Part shown: positions 1 through 5,561 of the stretch, in pieces | Position numbering within the stretch: the stretch's first letter is position 1 | Layout: the number at the start of each line of letters is the position of its first letter | From: Halanaerobiaceae bacterium | Lineage (GTDB): Bacteria; Bacillota; Halanaerobiia; Halanaerobiales; DTU029 | Length of the DNA stretch: 5,677 bases | Assembly (NCBI GenBank): GCA_012521855.1 | Contig: JAAYLO010000214.1 | Span: forward strand, 1-5,677 | Direction: 5' to 3' | Made by a program: the position numbers and the translations under genes | Notes under the pieces: model-generated | Databases searched by the model: none | Told to the model about the DNA's origin: nothing | The model's input: only the letters and a program-made list of their open reading frames with translations

Positions 1-89
1 ATATCAGGACCTGGCAAAAGGGCCAGCAGTTTAGAGTATGTGCTGAAGAAATAAAATTAGGTGTGGTGCAATTTTATGATAAATTATAA
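1..89 (+). other. Probable 3' end of an unidentified upstream gene, frame unresolved
   Basis: Two + strand frames enter from the left edge and stay open for a short distance. One runs from position 1 to a TAA at 52-54 and ends in the residues SSLEYVLKK. The other runs from position 3 to a TAA at 87-89 and ends in EIKLGVVQFYDKL. Both use codons like those of the genes downstream, and too little is present to choose between them or to recognise a family. A third frame stops at 32-34. A small GC-rich stem (CTGGC 11-15 with GCCAG 22-26) lies inside this stretch but has no T-run after it, so it is not a terminator. Whichever frame is real, the upstream gene ends before the promoter at 109. Confidence 0.35.
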
Positions 90-108
90 TATCTATTAAA
101 AATACATC

Positions 109-137
109 TGGACAGTTAAATTTTAATGTGATACAAT
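109..137 (+). promoter_or_regulatory. Predicted vegetative (sigma-A type) promoter of the aroH operon
   Basis: A -35 box TGGACA (109-114, five of six matches to TTGACA) is separated by exactly 17 bp from a -10 box TACAAT (132-137, five of six matches to TATAAT). A TG at 129-130, one base upstream of the -10 box, makes it an extended -10 element. The spacer and flanks are AT-rich. Transcription would start near 144, leaving a leader of about 80 nt before aroH. This is the best promoter-like site I found in the window, and no comparable site was noticed between the aro genes. That fits one transcript starting here and covering aroH to trpE, although this is an inference. Confidence 0.65.
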
Positions 138-152
138 ATTTAAAATTATAAC

Positions 153-200
153 AACACCCAGGAATAGTATCTGCTGATTTGAACTATTTATCAGGGTGTT
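153..200 (+). promoter_or_regulatory. Leader stem-loop upstream of aroH, possible attenuator
   Basis: The predicted 5' leader contains two nested inverted repeats. The outer one is AACACCC (153-159) with GGGTGTT (194-200), and the inner one is AATAGT (163-168) with ACTATT (183-188). Small internal loops separate them and the terminal loop is about 14 nt. The right arm is followed by the moderately U-rich TCATTTTA (201-208), so it could act as a weak intrinsic terminator or attenuator. It could equally end transcripts of the upstream gene, or stabilise the mRNA. The aroH ribosome binding site (210-213) lies outside the stem. I saw no T-box motif, no convincing leader peptide and no clear antiterminator partner, so the regulatory signal is unknown. 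Confidence 0.45.
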
Positions 201-223
201 TCATTTTATGGAGTTGATAAGAG

Positions 224-574
224 ATGAGGGCTATTCGTGGTGCAATTACGGTGGACAATAATAAGAGAAGCGAAATATTAAAAGCCGTAAAAGAACTGTT
301 GACTGTTATCCTGGAATCAAATCAGGTAAAACTTGAGGAAATGGTCAGTATTATCTTTACTGCCACTGATGATCTGGATAGTGTCTATCCAGCTGTGGCA
401 GCCCGGGAAATGGGGCTGGATCTGGTACCATTATTATGTTTTCAGGAAATGAAGGTAAAAAACTCTTTAGAAAAATGTATCCGGGTAATGCTCTACATAA
501 ACAGGGATTGTCCACTGGATGATATTAAGCATGTTTATTTAAGAAAGGCGGTATATTTACGCCCTGACTTATAG
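224..574 (+). CDS. aroH: Chorismate mutase, AroH class (monofunctional)
   Basis: This enzyme performs the Claisen rearrangement of chorismate to prephenate, the branch step to tyrosine and phenylalanine, in the cytoplasm. The 116-residue protein aligns by eye along its whole length with Bacillus subtilis AroH (127 aa), the trimeric alpha/beta-barrel-like fold, and not with the all-helical AroQ type. The active-site residues are present: Arg5 in RAIRGA (Bs Arg7), Arg61 (Arg63), Cys72 and Glu75 in CFQEM (Cys75, Glu78), Arg87 in KCIRVM (Arg90) and Tyr105 in HVYL (Tyr108). It ends right after LRPDL, so the short mobile C-terminal tail of the Bacillus enzyme is missing. The ATG has a GGAG site (210-213) 10 nt upstream. 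It is the first gene after the predicted promoter. A 60-nt gap without a terminator separates it from aroF. Confidence 0.95.
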   Translation: MRAIRGAITVDNNKRSEILKAVKELLTVILESNQVKLEEMVSIIFTATDDLDSVYPAVAAREMGLDLVPLLCFQEMKVKNSLEKCIRVMLYINRDCPLDDIKHVYLRKAVYLRPDL

Positions 575-634
575 TTAAAGTTTAAAATCATAAATAGCTA
601 TTAAAACCAGAATAGTATGAGAGGAGAGAGTAAG

Positions 635-1654
635 ATGATTATTGTAGTGAGAGATGAGGCCACGAATGAACAGGTGAATCAGGTAGTAGCAAGGATTGAA
701 GAATTAGGATATACTACCCATCCGTCACGTGGTGCCAAAAAGATGATCATTGGAATAATCGGTGATCTCAATCGTGAAGAGTTGATAGAATCATTGGGGG
801 CTTATCCGGGGATTGATAAACTGGTCCCTATACTGGAACCCTATAAATTGGCCGGACGTTCATTTAAAGAAGGACAGTCAGTAATTAAACTCGGAGACAA
901 TGTCAGTATTGGAGATAAAAAAATACTGGTGATGGCCGGTCCCTGTGCAGTAGAAAGCGAAGAACAGGTTATGAGTACAGCCCTGAGTATAAAAGCATCA
1001 GGTGCTTCTGTACTTAGAGGCGGCGCCTTTAAACCCCGTACTTCTCCCTATAGTTTTCAGGGCCTGGAGGAAGAAGGACTGAAAATCTTAAGAAGGGCTG
1101 CCAATGAAACAGGGCTGCTTGTTATCACAGAAGTAGTAGATCCCCGTGATGTGGAGCTGGTTGGAAATTATACAGATATTTTTCAAATTGGTGCCAGGAA
1201 TATGCAGAATTTCTTCTTGCTCAAAGAGGTAGGAAAAACAGACAAGCCTGTTTTGCTGAAAAGGGGTTTAAGCGCAACATACAATGAGTTTTTGATGGCT
1301 GCAGAATATATAATGTCTGAAGGAAATTACAATGTAATTTTATGTGAGAGGGGTATCCGTACCTTTGAAGACTACACCAGGAATACTCTGGATCTGATCA
1401 GTATACCTGTCTTGAAAAAATTGAGCCATCTTCCTGTTGTCATAGATCCAAGTCATGGTACAGGCCATTGGGATCTTGTGGGACCTGCATCTAAAGGTGC
1501 TGTAGCCATGGGAGCAGATGGCTTGATTATAGAGGTACATCCCGAACCCACCAAAGCAATGAGTGATGGCCAGCAATCCCTCAAACTGGATAAGTTTGAT
1601 ATTTTAATGAAGGAATTAAAAAACATAGCACTGGTAGTGGATCGTGAGATATAA
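635..1654 (+). CDS. aroF: 3-deoxy-D-arabino-heptulosonate 7-phosphate (DAHP) synthase, type I-beta with regulatory N-domain
   Basis: This enzyme condenses phosphoenolpyruvate with erythrose 4-phosphate, the first step of the shikimate pathway. The 339-residue protein has an N-terminal ferredoxin-like domain (about 1-70) and a TIM-barrel catalytic domain (about 80-339), the layout and length of the Thermotoga maritima enzyme (338 aa). Metal ligands are visible at Cys104 (AGPCAVES), His274 (DPSHGTG), Glu300 (IIEVHPEP) and Asp311 (MSDGQQ), each two residues on from the Thermotoga positions. The substrate-binding motif KPRTSPYSFQG is at 133-143. His29 and Ser31 match the tyrosine-binding pair of the Thermotoga regulatory domain, so tyrosine feedback is predicted. 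I chose the ATG at 635 over the in-frame ATG at 617: the GAGGAGAGAG at 621-630 is well placed for 635 but lies downstream of 617, and the family begins with MIIV. The stop overlaps the start region of tyrA. Confidence 0.95.
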   Translation: MIIVVRDEATNEQVNQVVARIEELGYTTHPSRGAKKMIIGIIGDLNREELIESLGAYPGIDKLVPILEPYKLAGRSFKEGQSVIKLGDNVSIGDKKILVMAGPCAVESEEQVMSTALSIKASGASVLRGGAFKPRTSPYSFQGLEEEGLKILRRAANETGLLVITEVVDPRDVELVGNYTDIFQIGARNMQNFFLLKEVGKTDKPVLLKRGLSATYNEFLMAAEYIMSEGNYNVILCERGIRTFEDYTRNTLDLISIPVLKKLSHLPVVIDPSHGTGHWDLVGPASKGAVAMGADGLIIEVHPEPTKAMSDGQQSLKLDKFDILMKELKNIALVVDREI

Positions 1655-1655
1655 A

Positions 1656-2534
1656 ATGAGAATCGGTATTATCGGCATGGGATTGATGGGCACTTCAATG
1701 GCTATGGCTTTGAAAAAATCCTTTGAAAATGTATATATTTACGGTCAGGATAAAGATGCAAGTCATCTTGATTATGTCTTAAATGAAAATATAATTGATG
1801 AAAAACTTCAAAGCAAAAACAGCTGGGAACTGAATATCTTATTCCTGGCAGTTCCCGTTAAGAAGACCATTGAAGTACTGGATGCAGTGGTCCCGGATCT
1901 GGATCTGGAGAAAGTCCTGGTAACAGATATGGGTAGTACCAAGGCATATATCTGTAAGGAGATAAAAAGGAAATATCCTTTCCTTGATTTTATCGGGGGG
2001 CATCCTATGACTGGACTGGAAATAAGCGGTCCAGAAGCTGCTTCTCCAGAACTTTTCACTAACAGGACATATATCCTTATAGAGCCGGATGATTATTCTG
2101 AAAATAGAATAGAAGCAAAGAAGAAACTACTCATAGAGTTACTGTTAAAACTGGGAGCAGATATTATTTTGATGGATCCGGAAAAACATGATGAACTGAC
2201 GGCAGTGACCAGTCATCTGCCTCATTTTGTAGCAGCCACTTTCATGAAGGAAGTGCTGGATGCAGAGAAAAAACACCCGGAGCTTCCAAAACTGATGGGA
2301 CAGGGATTCAGGGACTTTACCAGGATAGCAGGCAGTAATCCTGATGTCTGGAAGGATATCTTCCTTACCAACAGGAGATATCTGATAGATAAAGCAAATA
2401 ACCTGATTGACCATATTATTGCTTTTAGGGATATTATTGCCAGTGAAGATGAGCAGAAAATCCGGGAGTTTTTGATATCGACAAGTAGGAAAAGAACCAG
2501 TCTTAAAAAAAAATTAAAAGAGGTGAATGACTAA
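1656..2534 (+). CDS. tyrA: Prephenate dehydrogenase, without ACT domain
   Basis: This enzyme oxidatively decarboxylates prephenate to 4-hydroxyphenylpyruvate, the tyrosine precursor. The 292-residue protein starts with a Rossmann fold (GIIGMGLMG, Gly7, Gly9, Gly12). Asp32 at the likely end of the second strand suggests NAD+ rather than NADP+. Family motifs follow: DMGST with Ser94, GGHPMTG with catalytic His116, TSHLPH with His187 and His190, and GFRDFTRIAGS with Arg219, which fits the prephenate-binding Arg of the Aquifex enzyme by spacing. The protein ends in a basic tail (SRKRTSLKKKLKEVND) instead of the C-terminal ACT domain of Bacillus-type TyrA, so ACT-mediated feedback is not expected. 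The ATG at 1656 is one base past the aroF stop. An in-frame GTG at 1644 would add MRYK before the Rossmann strand and is less likely. The Shine-Dalgarno is weak, so translational coupling to aroF is likely. Confidence 0.93.
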   Translation: MRIGIIGMGLMGTSMAMALKKSFENVYIYGQDKDASHLDYVLNENIIDEKLQSKNSWELNILFLAVPVKKTIEVLDAVVPDLDLEKVLVTDMGSTKAYICKEIKRKYPFLDFIGGHPMTGLEISGPEAASPELFTNRTYILIEPDDYSENRIEAKKKLLIELLLKLGADIILMDPEKHDELTAVTSHLPHFVAATFMKEVLDAEKKHPELPKLMGQGFRDFTRIAGSNPDVWKDIFLTNRRYLIDKANNLIDHIIAFRDIIASEDEQKIREFLISTSRKRTSLKKKLKEVND

Positions 2535-2536
2535 AA

Positions 2537-3826
2537 GTGGATTACAGAACATCTCCTGCTGCTAAATTGAAGGGGACCCTCGCCATGCCTGGGGATAAGT
2601 CTATCTCACACCGGGCCCTTATTCTGGCAGCAATTGCAGAGGGAAAGAGCAGGATAAAGGGCTTTCTCGAAAGTGATGATTGTCTTAATACAATGAAGGC
2701 TTTTCAGGCCATGGGTGTCAATATTGAGAAAAAAGATAAAGACATATATGAAGTAGATGGTGTCGGCCTTAAGGGTTTGCAGGAAGCTGGTGATATAATC
2801 GATTGCGGAAATTCAGGGACAACTATGAGACTTCTGGCAGGTTTGCTGGCTGCCCAGGATTTTTATACAGTATTGACAGGGGATAATACCCTCCGAAGGC
2901 GTCCCATGGACAGAGTCATAGAACCCCTGTCTTTAATGGGTGCAGAGATATGGGCACGGGGTAATAAATATGCTCCCATCAGCATATTGGGACGTCCTTT
3001 GCAGGCAATTGAATATAAACTGCCTGTTGCCAGTGCCCAGGTTAAATCAGCTCTCCTCCTTGCAGGATTATATTGTGATGGTGAGCTGAAAATTATAGAT
3101 AAAGGCACTTCACGTGATCATACGGAAAGGATGTTAATTAGTTTTGGTGTTGAACTGGATATACAGGGCAATATTATTATGATTAAAAAGAAAGAGGATA
3201 TCGTCCTTAAAGGCCAGGAGATTGATGTTCCGGGAGACATTTCGTCTGCTGCCTATTTTATTGCTGCTGCTTTATTAACAGAAGGAAGTGAATTGATTCT
3301 CACTGATATCGGTATTAATCCCACAAGGTCCGGTTTTCTGGAGGTCATAAAGGAAATGGGAGCTGAACTGGAAATTTTTAATATACGCAACACCGGTGCT
3401 GAACCTCTTGCGGACATAAGGGTCAGTGCCAGCAAATTAAAGGCCGTGACTATCAAAGGTGAGATTATTCCTACACTTGTCGATGAGCTTCCCCTGTTGG
3501 CTATACTGGCTGCAAGGGCAGAGGGAGTAACAATTATTCAGGATGCCGGTGAATTACGGGTTAAGGAGAGTGACAGGATCAAATCCACAGTACAGGGTCT
3601 CATGAGATTGGGGGTGAAGGCTGAAGAAAAAGATGATGGAATGATAATTTACGGTCCCGGTGATTTTTGCGGTAATACTGAAATAGATACTTTCCATGAC
3701 CACAGGATTGCAATGTCATTTGCAGTGGCAGGTCTGATAAGTAAAGAACCTTTTATTATTAAAGATTTTGAGTCAGTAAATATTTCATTCCCGGAATTCA
3801 ACAGCTTTCTTGCAGAAATAATATAA
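2537..3826 (+). CDS. aroA: 3-phosphoshikimate 1-carboxyvinyltransferase (EPSP synthase), class II type
   Basis: This enzyme transfers the enolpyruvyl group of PEP to shikimate 3-phosphate, the step before chorismate synthase. The 429-residue length is normal. Recognisable motifs are MPGDKSISHRA (17-27, with Lys21, Ser22 and Arg26), CGNSGTTMRLL (90-100), LRRRPMDR (119-126), VDELP with catalytic Asp316, VKESDR with Glu344 and Arg347, and FHDHRIAM with Arg390. The four signatures used to define class II enzymes are all present: GDKS, SAQVK (166-170), RDHTE (193-197) and NPTR (261-264). Class II enzymes are typically tolerant to glyphosate. The residue matching Escherichia coli Gly96 is still glycine (Gly94), unlike the alanine of the CP4 enzyme. 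The start is GTG, 2 nt after the tyrA stop, with AAAGAGGTG at 2517-2525 inside the end of tyrA, which suggests coupled translation. Confidence 0.96.
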   Translation: MDYRTSPAAKLKGTLAMPGDKSISHRALILAAIAEGKSRIKGFLESDDCLNTMKAFQAMGVNIEKKDKDIYEVDGVGLKGLQEAGDIIDCGNSGTTMRLLAGLLAAQDFYTVLTGDNTLRRRPMDRVIEPLSLMGAEIWARGNKYAPISILGRPLQAIEYKLPVASAQVKSALLLAGLYCDGELKIIDKGTSRDHTERMLISFGVELDIQGNIIMIKKKEDIVLKGQEIDVPGDISSAAYFIAAALLTEGSELILTDIGINPTRSGFLEVIKEMGAELEIFNIRNTGAEPLADIRVSASKLKAVTIKGEIIPTLVDELPLLAILAARAEGVTIIQDAGELRVKESDRIKSTVQGLMRLGVKAEEKDDGMIIYGPGDFCGNTEIDTFHDHRIAMSFAVAGLISKEPFIIKDFESVNISFPEFNSFLAEII

Positions 3827-3839
3827 AATTAAAAAGACG

Positions 3840-3847
3840 AGAGGAGA
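3840..3847 (+). promoter_or_regulatory. Ribosome binding site of trpE, with flanking AGACGAG repeat
   Basis: The purine-rich AGAGGAGA lies in the 32-nt gap between aroA and trpE. Its GGAG core (3843-3846) is 12 nt from the ATG at 3859, slightly longer than usual. The heptamer AGACGAG occurs on both sides, at 3835-3841 and 3850-3856, giving a 15-nt period. No other start codon with better spacing is in frame, so the ATG at 3859 is retained. No terminator or promoter is visible in this gap, which supports co-transcription with aroA. Confidence 0.6.
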
Positions 3848-3858
3848 TTAGACGAGTT

Positions 3859-5382
3859 ATGATTAGTTTAGATGAGTTTAGAGTATTAAGCAGGGAATAT
3901 AATATGATCCCGTTAATTGAAGAGATTGCTGCTGATACAATTACGCCGATTACAATCTATAACCATTTTTGTTTGAATAAAGAATACAGTTATTTGCTGG
4001 AGAGTGTGGCAGAAGGAGATTATTCTTTTATTGGTTTATCACCTGATGTTGTTATAAAACAGGAGCAGGGTTTTCTGTTAATCAATAATTATGATGAATC
4101 GGGGCGGCTGAAAAGACAGATTCAAGTAAAGGAAAACTTACTGGACTATTTAGAAAATTATATACATAAATTGAGACTGCCAGAAGAGGATGACCTGCCT
4201 CCTTTTACCGGAGGATTTGTGGGATATTTTTCTTATGAGATGGTAAACTTTTTCGAAACAGTATTCAGTAATTATACTCATAAGGCAATTAAGAGGAGCA
4301 GAATACCTGCTGCTATTCTTGTCAGTTCCAGGATCATTATAGTATTCGACCACAAAAGACACTGCTTAAAGATTATTGCAAATATTTTTATCAATGAAAA
4401 CTCAAGCGAAAAAGAGAGAATCCGCTTATATAATAAATACAGGGAAGAAATTAATGAAATAGCATGTGAATTGAAAGATTTCACTCCTGCAGAAGGGGAA
4501 AAGGAATATCCATTACCGCTGAAAACAGAGAAATTTATTGCCCATCTTGATAAAGAGAGCTTTATCAGAATGATAGGGAAAGGAAAGGAATTTATAAATA
4601 GAGGAGATGTTTCACAACTGGCTTTGTCACAGAGATTCTCAGTCTCTTCAAATGTTCCTCCCTTCAAATTATACAGGGCACTCAGGATGATAAATCCCTC
4701 ACCCTATCTCTTTTTCCTGGGATTTCCTGAACTAATAATTATCGGTTCATCTCCAGAGCTTCTGGTAAAAGCATATAAACAAAAGGTAATTACAAGACCT
4801 CTGGCAGGCACAAGACCCAGAGGGGCAAACAAAAAAATTGATATGCTCTTACAGCAGGAATTGTTGAATGACGAAAAGGAAAAAGCAGAACACAACATGC
4901 TGGTTGACCTTGGCTGTTATGATCTAGGAAAGGTCTGTAAAAAAGACAGTATTAGACTAACCGAATATATGAATATTGAGCTTTTTTCAAATGTCATGCA
5001 TATTGTTTCAGAAATTGAAGGAGAATTGGAGGGAAAATACAGTAGTCTTGATGCATTAAAGTCTGTCTTTCCTGCGGGGACTGTCTCAGGAATACCAAAA
5101 TTAAGGTCGCTGGAAATTATTGACCGCCTGGAAGAAGAAGCCCGCGGAGTATACGGCGGTGCAGTGGGATATCTTGATTATAGAGGGAATCTTGATACCT
5201 GTATTGCCATCAGGACAATTGTATATGATTATAAAAAATATTATATCCAGGCAGGTGCAGGAGTCGTGAAGGATTCTCTGCCGGAAAGAGAGTATGAAGA
5301 AACATTAAACAAAGCCCGGGCTCTTTTTAGAGCACTGGAAATAATAAAGGAAGATGGATCTTATGATTTTGATTGCCGATAA
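3859..5382 (+). CDS. trpE: Anthranilate synthase component I (TrpE family), divergent
   Basis: TrpE makes anthranilate from chorismate with ammonia supplied by the TrpG glutaminase, the first step to tryptophan. The 507-residue protein has the N-terminal regulatory domain (about 15-170) and the chorismate-binding domain (about 230-495). TrpE-type motifs are LLES (46-49) and NPSPY (279-283) for tryptophan feedback, IIGSSPELLV (294-303), RPLAGTRPRG (313-322, the AGT that separates TrpE from the KGT of PabB), PAGTVSGIPK with Thr408, Arg452 and QAGAGVV (464-470). Probable Mg2+ ligands Glu344 and Glu481 are kept. Oddities: the family's DLxRND motif reads DLGCYD here (Cys353, Tyr354). The segment between LLES and YSFIG is about four residues short and lacks the usual Gly-Arg. 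The usual YDxVR reads YEMVN. No trpG or other trp gene is next to it. TrpE is the best call, but a paralogue with a changed activity cannot be excluded. Confidence 0.85.
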   Translation: MISLDEFRVLSREYNMIPLIEEIAADTITPITIYNHFCLNKEYSYLLESVAEGDYSFIGLSPDVVIKQEQGFLLINNYDESGRLKRQIQVKENLLDYLENYIHKLRLPEEDDLPPFTGGFVGYFSYEMVNFFETVFSNYTHKAIKRSRIPAAILVSSRIIIVFDHKRHCLKIIANIFINENSSEKERIRLYNKYREEINEIACELKDFTPAEGEKEYPLPLKTEKFIAHLDKESFIRMIGKGKEFINRGDVSQLALSQRFSVSSNVPPFKLYRALRMINPSPYLFFLGFPELIIIGSSPELLVKAYKQKVITRPLAGTRPRGANKKIDMLLQQELLNDEKEKAEHNMLVDLGCYDLGKVCKKDSIRLTEYMNIELFSNVMHIVSEIEGELEGKYSSLDALKSVFPAGTVSGIPKLRSLEIIDRLEEEARGVYGGAVGYLDYRGNLDTCIAIRTIVYDYKKYYIQAGAGVVKDSLPEREYEETLNKARALFRALEIIKEDGSYDFDCR

Positions 5383-5384
5383 GT

Positions 5385-5446
5385 TTTATCTGTTATTAGC
5401 TGCCATTATCCGGTCATTAATGTCAGTATAAGATAATACAGATAAA
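5385..5446 (+). repeat. Long inverted repeat after trpE (stem with bulge, 35-nt loop)
   Basis: TTTATCTG (5385-5392) plus TATTA (5394-5398) can pair with TAATA (5434-5438) plus CAGATAAA (5439-5446), making 13 base pairs with one bulged T at 5393. It begins two bases after the trpE stop. The right arm is followed by TAATGGTG and then an A-rich tract, so there is no U-run and it is not a standard intrinsic terminator on either strand. A competing pairing exists: CCATTAT (5403-5409) with ATAATGG (5446-5452), which shares the base at 5446 and lies partly inside the loop. The loop also holds the perfect palindrome CATTAATG (5415-5422). It could be an mRNA 3'-end or processing structure, a switch between two folds, or a protein-binding operator. 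Confidence 0.5.
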
Positions 5447-5455
5447 TAATGGTGT

Positions 5456-5550
5456 AAAAAATACAAAAAAATTTAAAAGATTTAATAAAAGAATAATATA
5501 AAGGAGGAATTCTGTTATATAATATAGAATAAATATATGTATATCTAAAA
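5456..5550 (+). other. Very AT-rich leader of cmk with a free-standing Shine-Dalgarno
   Basis: This stretch is almost wholly A and T and contains several A-tracts, such as the run at 5465-5471, which may act as an UP-like or bent region. The strong Shine-Dalgarno AAGGAGG occurs at 5501-5507, but no ATG, GTG or TTG follows at useful spacing. The nearest candidates are a CTG at 5512 opening a 6-codon frame (stop 5530-5532) and an ATG at 5537 opening a 3-codon frame, MYI. A TATAAT at 5518-5523 resembles a -10 box but has no recognisable -35 partner. A cmk promoter in this spacer is plausible but not demonstrated. Confidence 0.35.
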
Positions 5551-5561
5551 GAGGTGAACTG

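Noticed and set aside
11..26. GC-rich hairpin CTGGC/GCCAG as a terminator
   Set aside because: There is no T-run after it, and it lies within a stretch that is probably coding.
144..223. T-box riboswitch in the aroH leader
   Set aside because: The leader is too short and lacks the T-box sequence and specifier stem. The 5383-5561 spacer also lacks one.
208..261. Small frame starting at ATG 208, 17 residues containing two Tyr and one Trp, resembling an aromatic leader peptide
   Set aside because: It overlaps the aroH start out of frame, its aromatic codons lie inside aroH coding sequence, and no ribosome binding site precedes it. The composition follows from the aroH reading frame.
4278..4667. 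Minus-strand open frame of 129 codons opposite trpE
   Set aside because: It lies wholly antisense to a well-conserved coding region and its product resembles no family. The other minus-strand frames (1340-1576, 1808-2059, 2145-2414, 2863-3108, 3253-3456, 4150-4362, 4704-4898, 5423-5605) are treated as shadows likewise.
3859..5382. Aminodeoxychorismate synthase (PabB) as the identity of the chorismate-binding protein
   Set aside because: It has AGT in RPLAGTRPRG where PabB has KGT, and it has the LLES and NPSPY tryptophan-site motifs, which favour TrpE.
5518..5523. TATAAT as the -10 box of a cmk promoter
   Set aside because: No -35-like hexamer at 16-18 bp spacing and no extended TG in register. 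Such matches are expected by chance in DNA this AT-rich.
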